Assembly (NCBI GenBank): GCA_002400675.1
Contig: NVQY01000196.1
Location: 1-7,659, forward strand
Source of the DNA: Paracoccaceae bacterium
GTDB taxonomy: Bacteria > Pseudomonadota > Alphaproteobacteria > Rhodobacterales > Rhodobacteraceae
DNA: 7,659 nucleotides
Reading direction: 5' to 3'
Shown here: one piece after another, positions 5,221 to 7,659 of the stretch
Layout: each line of letters opens with the position of its first letter
How positions within the stretch are numbered: position 1 is the stretch's first letter
Translations under genes and position numbers: made by a program
Notes under the pieces: generated by a model
Databases searched by the model: none
What the model was told of the DNA's origin: nothing
Seen by the model: only the letters and a program-made list of their open reading frames with translations

Positions 5221-7376
5221 GCAACTGCCGCGGCAAATCCGGCGCGATACTGGGCTGACAATTCGTCCAACGGGGCCTCGGAACTGCCGATCTGCACGGT
5301 ATTGCCGGTAAAACGCCCGACCGAAGTCACAGGTACGCCGGCGTTGGCCCCGGCGATCATCAACGCTTCGGCTTGATCAAAGTTGCAGGCGACAAGATAG
5401 CGCGCCTGATCCTCGCCAAACAGGATTTCGGTGGGGGCATCGTCAAGGATCACGCCCACGTCCGCCGCTTCGGCCAACTCGAACGCCGCCAGCGCAAGGC
5501 CACCGTCCGACAGGTCGGTGCAGGCGGTGATCAGGGCGCGGTTGTCGCGGATGAAATCGCCGTGGCGCTTTTCCAGCTTCAGATCCACATGCGGTGCGTC
5601 GCCTTCTTCGCGGTTGAACACTTCGGCCAGCAACGCCGACTGCCCCAGATGGCCGTCCGTGTCGCCAATCACCAACACACTGTGGCCATCGCGCACAGTG
5701 GTCCCGATGATGTCGTCCACATGCGCCAACAGGCCCACGGCGCCGATGGTCGGGGTGGGCAGGATGCCGGTGCCGTCGGTTTCATTATAAAGCGACACGT
5801 TGCCCGACACGATCGGCATATCCAGCGCCAGACATGCCGCCCCAATGCCTTTGATCGCGCCCACAAACTGGCCCATGATCTCCGGTTTTTCCGGGTTGCC
5901 AAAGTTCATGTTGTCGGTGGTGGCCAGCGGCACGGCACCCACGGCGGTCAGGTTGCGATAGGCTTCGGCCACCGCCTGTGCGCCGCCCTGATAGGGGTTG
6001 GCCATCACATAGCGCGGGGTCACGTCCGAGGTGAACGCCAGCGCCTTGTCGGTGCCATGCACCCGCACGATGCCCGCCCCGATGCCGGGAACGCGCACGG
6101 AATCGGCCATGACCATGGTGTCGTATTGTTCATAAACCCATTGCTTGGCGGCATAGTTGGGCGAAGAGATCAGCGCACGCAGTCCGTCGATCGGGTCGAT
6201 CTGCGGCACGTCGCCAAGCGGTTCGCAGGCCGGTGTTTCCACCCACGGGCGGTCGTATTCGGGGGCAGAGCCGGACAGGGTGGCCAGCGGCAGATCGGCC
6301 TTGACCACATTGTTGTGCATCACCAGAAACCGGTCCTCGGCGATGGTTTCACCGACGATGGCAAAATCGAGGTCCCATTTGTCGAACACGTCGCGGGCCT
6401 CGGATTCAAGCTCGGGGCGCAGCACCATCAGCATACGTTCCTGTGACTCCGACAGCATCATTTCGTAGGCGGTCATGTTTTCTTCGCGTTGCGGCACGTC
6501 TTCTAGGTTCAGGCGCACGCCCAGCCCGCCCTTGTCGCCCATTTCAACGGCGGAACAGGTCAGGCCCGCCGCGCCCATGTCCTGAATCGAGATCACCGCC
6601 CCTGTGGCCATCAACTCCAGCGTGGCCTCCATCAGGCGCTTTTCGGTAAAGGGGTCGCCGACCTGCACCGTCGGGCGCTTTTCCTCGATGGTGTCGTCGA
6701 ATTCTGCGGATGCCATGGTGGCCCCGCCGACGCCATCACGCCCGGTTTTGGCCCCGAGGTAGACCACCGGCATGCCCACGCCCGACGCCGCCGAATAGAA
6801 AATCTTGTCCGTATCCGCCAGACCGGCGGCAAAGGCGTTGACCAGACAATTGCCGTTATAGGCGGCGTGAAAGCGCACTTCACCGCCGACGGTTGGCACG
6901 CCAAAGCAGTTGCCATAACCGCCGATACCCTCGACCACGCCGTTGACCAGTTGCCGGGTCTTGGGGTGGTCAGGCTCGCCGAACGACAGGGAATTCATCG
7001 CCGCGATGGGGCGCGCACCCATGGTGAACACATCACGCAGGATGCCGCCCATCCCGGTGGCCGCGCCCTGATAGGGTTCGATGTACGAGGGGTGATTGTG
7101 GCTTTCCATCTTGAACACCACGCATTGCCCGTCGCCGATATCGACGATACCGGCGTTTTCACCGGGGCCACAGATCACTTGCGGGCCGTCAACCGGCAGG
7201 GTGCGCAGCCATTTCTTGCTGGATTTATAAGAGCAATGTTCGTTCCACATGGCGGAAAAGATGCCAAGTTCGGTGTAGGTCGGTTCGCGTTCGATGATCT
7301 CAAGGATGCGGTCGTATTCCTCCGGGCTAAGCCCGTGCGCGGCGATCAGGTCTTGGGTGATTTCTGGTTCTGACAT
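5217..7376 (-). CDS. purL: Phosphoribosylformylglycinamidine synthase subunit PurL
   Basis: A 719-residue cytoplasmic enzyme subunit that uses ATP and ammonia to convert FGAR to FGAM in de novo purine synthesis. It is the small PurL type that needs PurQ (glutaminase) and PurS; the long fused type has about 1300 residues. Motifs in order: [21 protein letters not shown] at 34-54 with catalytic His47, GPGENAG at 70-76, SHNHPS at 92-97, [20 protein letters not shown] at 104-123, [11 protein letters not shown] at 240-250, [10 protein letters not shown] at 264-273, SESQERML at 309-316, then the second AIRS-like half with TSDVTPRYV at 449-457, [14 protein letters not shown] at 486-499, [13 protein letters not shown] at 521-533 and [10 protein letters not shown] at 621-630. 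Both ATP-binding halves look complete. The ATG at 7376 is chosen over the one at 7433 because GAGGGGG is 5 nt upstream and the family starts here. purL is the first gene of the cluster; purS and purQ are not in the window. Confidence 0.98.
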   Translation of the reverse strand: MSEPEITQDLIAAHGLSPEEYDRILEIIEREPTYTELGIFSAMWNEHCSYKSSKKWLRTLPVDGPQVICGPGENAGIVDIGDGQCVVFKMESHNHPSYIEPYQGAATGMGGILRDVFTMGARPIAAMNSLSFGEPDHPKTRQLVNGVVEGIGGYGNCFGVPTVGGEVRFHAAYNGNCLVNAFAAGLADTDKIFYSAASGVGMPVVYLGAKTGRDGVGGATMASAEFDDTIEEKRPTVQVGDPFTEKRLMEATLELMATGAVISIQDMGAAGLTCSAVEMGDKGGLGVRLNLEDVPQREENMTAYEMMLSESQERMLMVLRPELESEARDVFDKWDLDFAIVGETIAEDRFLVMHNNVVKADLPLATLSGSAPEYDRPWVETPACEPLGDVPQIDPIDGLRALISSPNYAAKQWVYEQYDTMVMADSVRVPGIGAGIVRVHGTDKALAFTSDVTPRYVMANPYQGGAQAVAEAYRNLTAVGAVPLATTDNMNFGNPEKPEIMGQFVGAIKGIGAACLALDMPIVSGNVSLYNETDGTGILPTPTIGAVGLLAHVDDIIGTTVRDGHSVLVIGDTDGHLGQSALLAEVFNREEGDAPHVDLKLEKRHGDFIRDNRALITACTDLSDGGLALAAFELAEAADVGVILDDAPTEILFGEDQARYLVACNFDQAEALMIAGANAGVPVTSVGRFTGNTVQIGSSEAPLDELSAQYRAGFAAAVA

Positions 7377-7381
7377 AGCGG

Positions 7382-7388
7382 CCCCCTC
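7382..7388 (-). promoter_or_regulatory. purL ribosome binding site, within a duplicated G-rich motif
   Basis: GAGGGGG on the - strand, 5 nt before the purL ATG at 7376. The 7-bp sequence GGCCCCC (+ strand) occurs at 7380-7386 and again at 7390-7396, so the ribosome binding site overlaps one copy of a short direct repeat with a 10-bp period. This site settles the purL start, because the alternative ATG at 7433 lies upstream of it. Confidence 0.6.
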
Positions 7389-7431
7389 TGGCCCCCGCCT
7401 TTTAGGTTGCCTGAGGCGCAAGGGGAAGTGC

Positions 7432-7443
7432 AAAGCGCGCTTT
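7432..7443. repeat. 12-bp perfect palindrome in the divergent purL / decarboxylase region
   Basis: aaagcgcgcttt is its own reverse complement and lies 56 bp upstream of the purL ATG and about 73 bp upstream of the divergent gene's preferred ATG. It overlaps by two bases an AT-rich tttata (7442-7447), which reads TATAAA on the - strand and could be a -10 element for purL, although no good -35 sits at the right spacing. It may be an operator, but nothing else supports this. Confidence 0.3.
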
Positions 7444-7515
7444 TATAGGGTGACGGGCCGGAGGGAAATGTCTAACCCCATATCAAAGCGAAACTTGCGG
7501 GGCGGGAAAAGCAAC

Positions 7516-7659
7516 ATGGACAAACCACAGGAAGGCCGGCGGCTGGACCCGGCGGATTGGGGCGATTTCCGCAATCATACGGCGCAGTTGCTGGCGGACT
7601 GCCTGGACCGGCTTGAGGGCGCGCGCGACCTGCCGTGGATTGCGCCGCCCGAGGATATG
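7516..7659 (+). CDS. Probable PLP-dependent (group II) decarboxylase, N-terminal fragment
   Basis: The first 48 codons of a gene that runs off the right edge. The visible protein begins MDKPQEGRRLDPADWGDFR and continues through a helix (NHTAQLLADCLDRLEGARD) to LPWIAPPEDM. An acidic-aromatic DP.DW..FR start, an amphipathic helix and a WxP.P..M/V turn is how the dimerising N-terminal arm of group II pyridoxal-phosphate decarboxylases begins (the aromatic amino acid / glutamate / diaminobutyrate decarboxylase group). No catalytic residue is in view, so substrate and even family are tentative. An in-frame ATG at 7468 has GGAGG upstream, but at only 3 nt, and the 16 codons between include ATA, TCA and CGA, which look non-coding; hence 7516 is preferred. 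It is transcribed divergently from purL. Confidence 0.55.
   Translation, partial: MDKPQEGRRLDPADWGDFRNHTAQLLADCLDRLEGARDLPWIAPPEDM

Noticed and set aside
5373..6446. Long open frame on the + strand inside purL (357 codons)
   Set aside because: It is antisense to conserved PurL motifs, has a His/Arg/Gly-rich composition typical of a reverse-complement shadow in high-GC DNA, and matches no family I know.
7377..7433. 19-codon N-terminal extension of PurL starting at 7433
   Set aside because: The peptide is basic and unlike the family start, and the strong ribosome binding site serves the ATG at 7376.
7468..7515. Earlier in-frame start for the right-edge decarboxylase, with GGAGG upstream
   Set aside because: The spacing is only 3 nt, and the added codons include ATA, TCA and CGA, unlike the coding style of the neighbours. 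It remains the main alternative.
1..7659. Mobile element, CRISPR array, tRNA, rRNA or riboswitch
   Set aside because: I found no terminal repeats, transposase or integrase, regularly spaced repeats, cloverleaf or rRNA sequence, and intergenic gaps are all under 140 bp.

Overview
The window looks like an ordinary stretch of chromosome from an alphaproteobacterium, most likely of the Rhodobacterales (Roseobacter group). The grounds are a high-GC coding style with strong G/C at third codon positions, the short (about 720-residue) PurL, the bolA / small gene / grxD cluster close to purL, an HflX GTPase, and a roseobacter-style sulfotransferase-like protein. This assignment comes from protein features alone, not from a marker gene. 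I see no mobile element, CRISPR array, tRNA or rRNA.

Layout: (1) at the left edge, the C-terminal half of the ribosome-associated GTPase HflX on the + strand. (2) An AT-rich inverted repeat that probably terminates hflX and the convergent gene that follows. (3) A membrane-anchored DUF302 protein on the - strand, with a possible persulfide-sensor type operator in its promoter. (4) A 558-residue TPR protein on the - strand with conserved-looking His clusters and a C-terminal CxC. (5) A tight - strand cluster: purL, a sulfotransferase-like gene overlapping it by 4 bp, then after a 69 bp gap bolA, a 97-codon membrane protein gene and grxD. A strong stem-loop follows grxD. (6) At the right edge, on the + strand and divergent from purL, the first 48 codons of a probable PLP-dependent decarboxylase.

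Function: PurL makes FGAM in purine synthesis. BolA and the CGFS glutaredoxin GrxD are known partners that bind a shared [2Fe-2S] cluster and act in iron sensing or Fe-S delivery; the small membrane protein between them is fused to both by start/stop junctions and is the best candidate for an uncharacterised partner. The DUF302 and TPR proteins are of unknown function. I do not see a clearly novel multi-gene system. The points most worth checking are the BolA / membrane protein / GrxD unit, the SqrR/BigR-like site upstream of DUF302, and the His/Cys pattern of the TPR protein.
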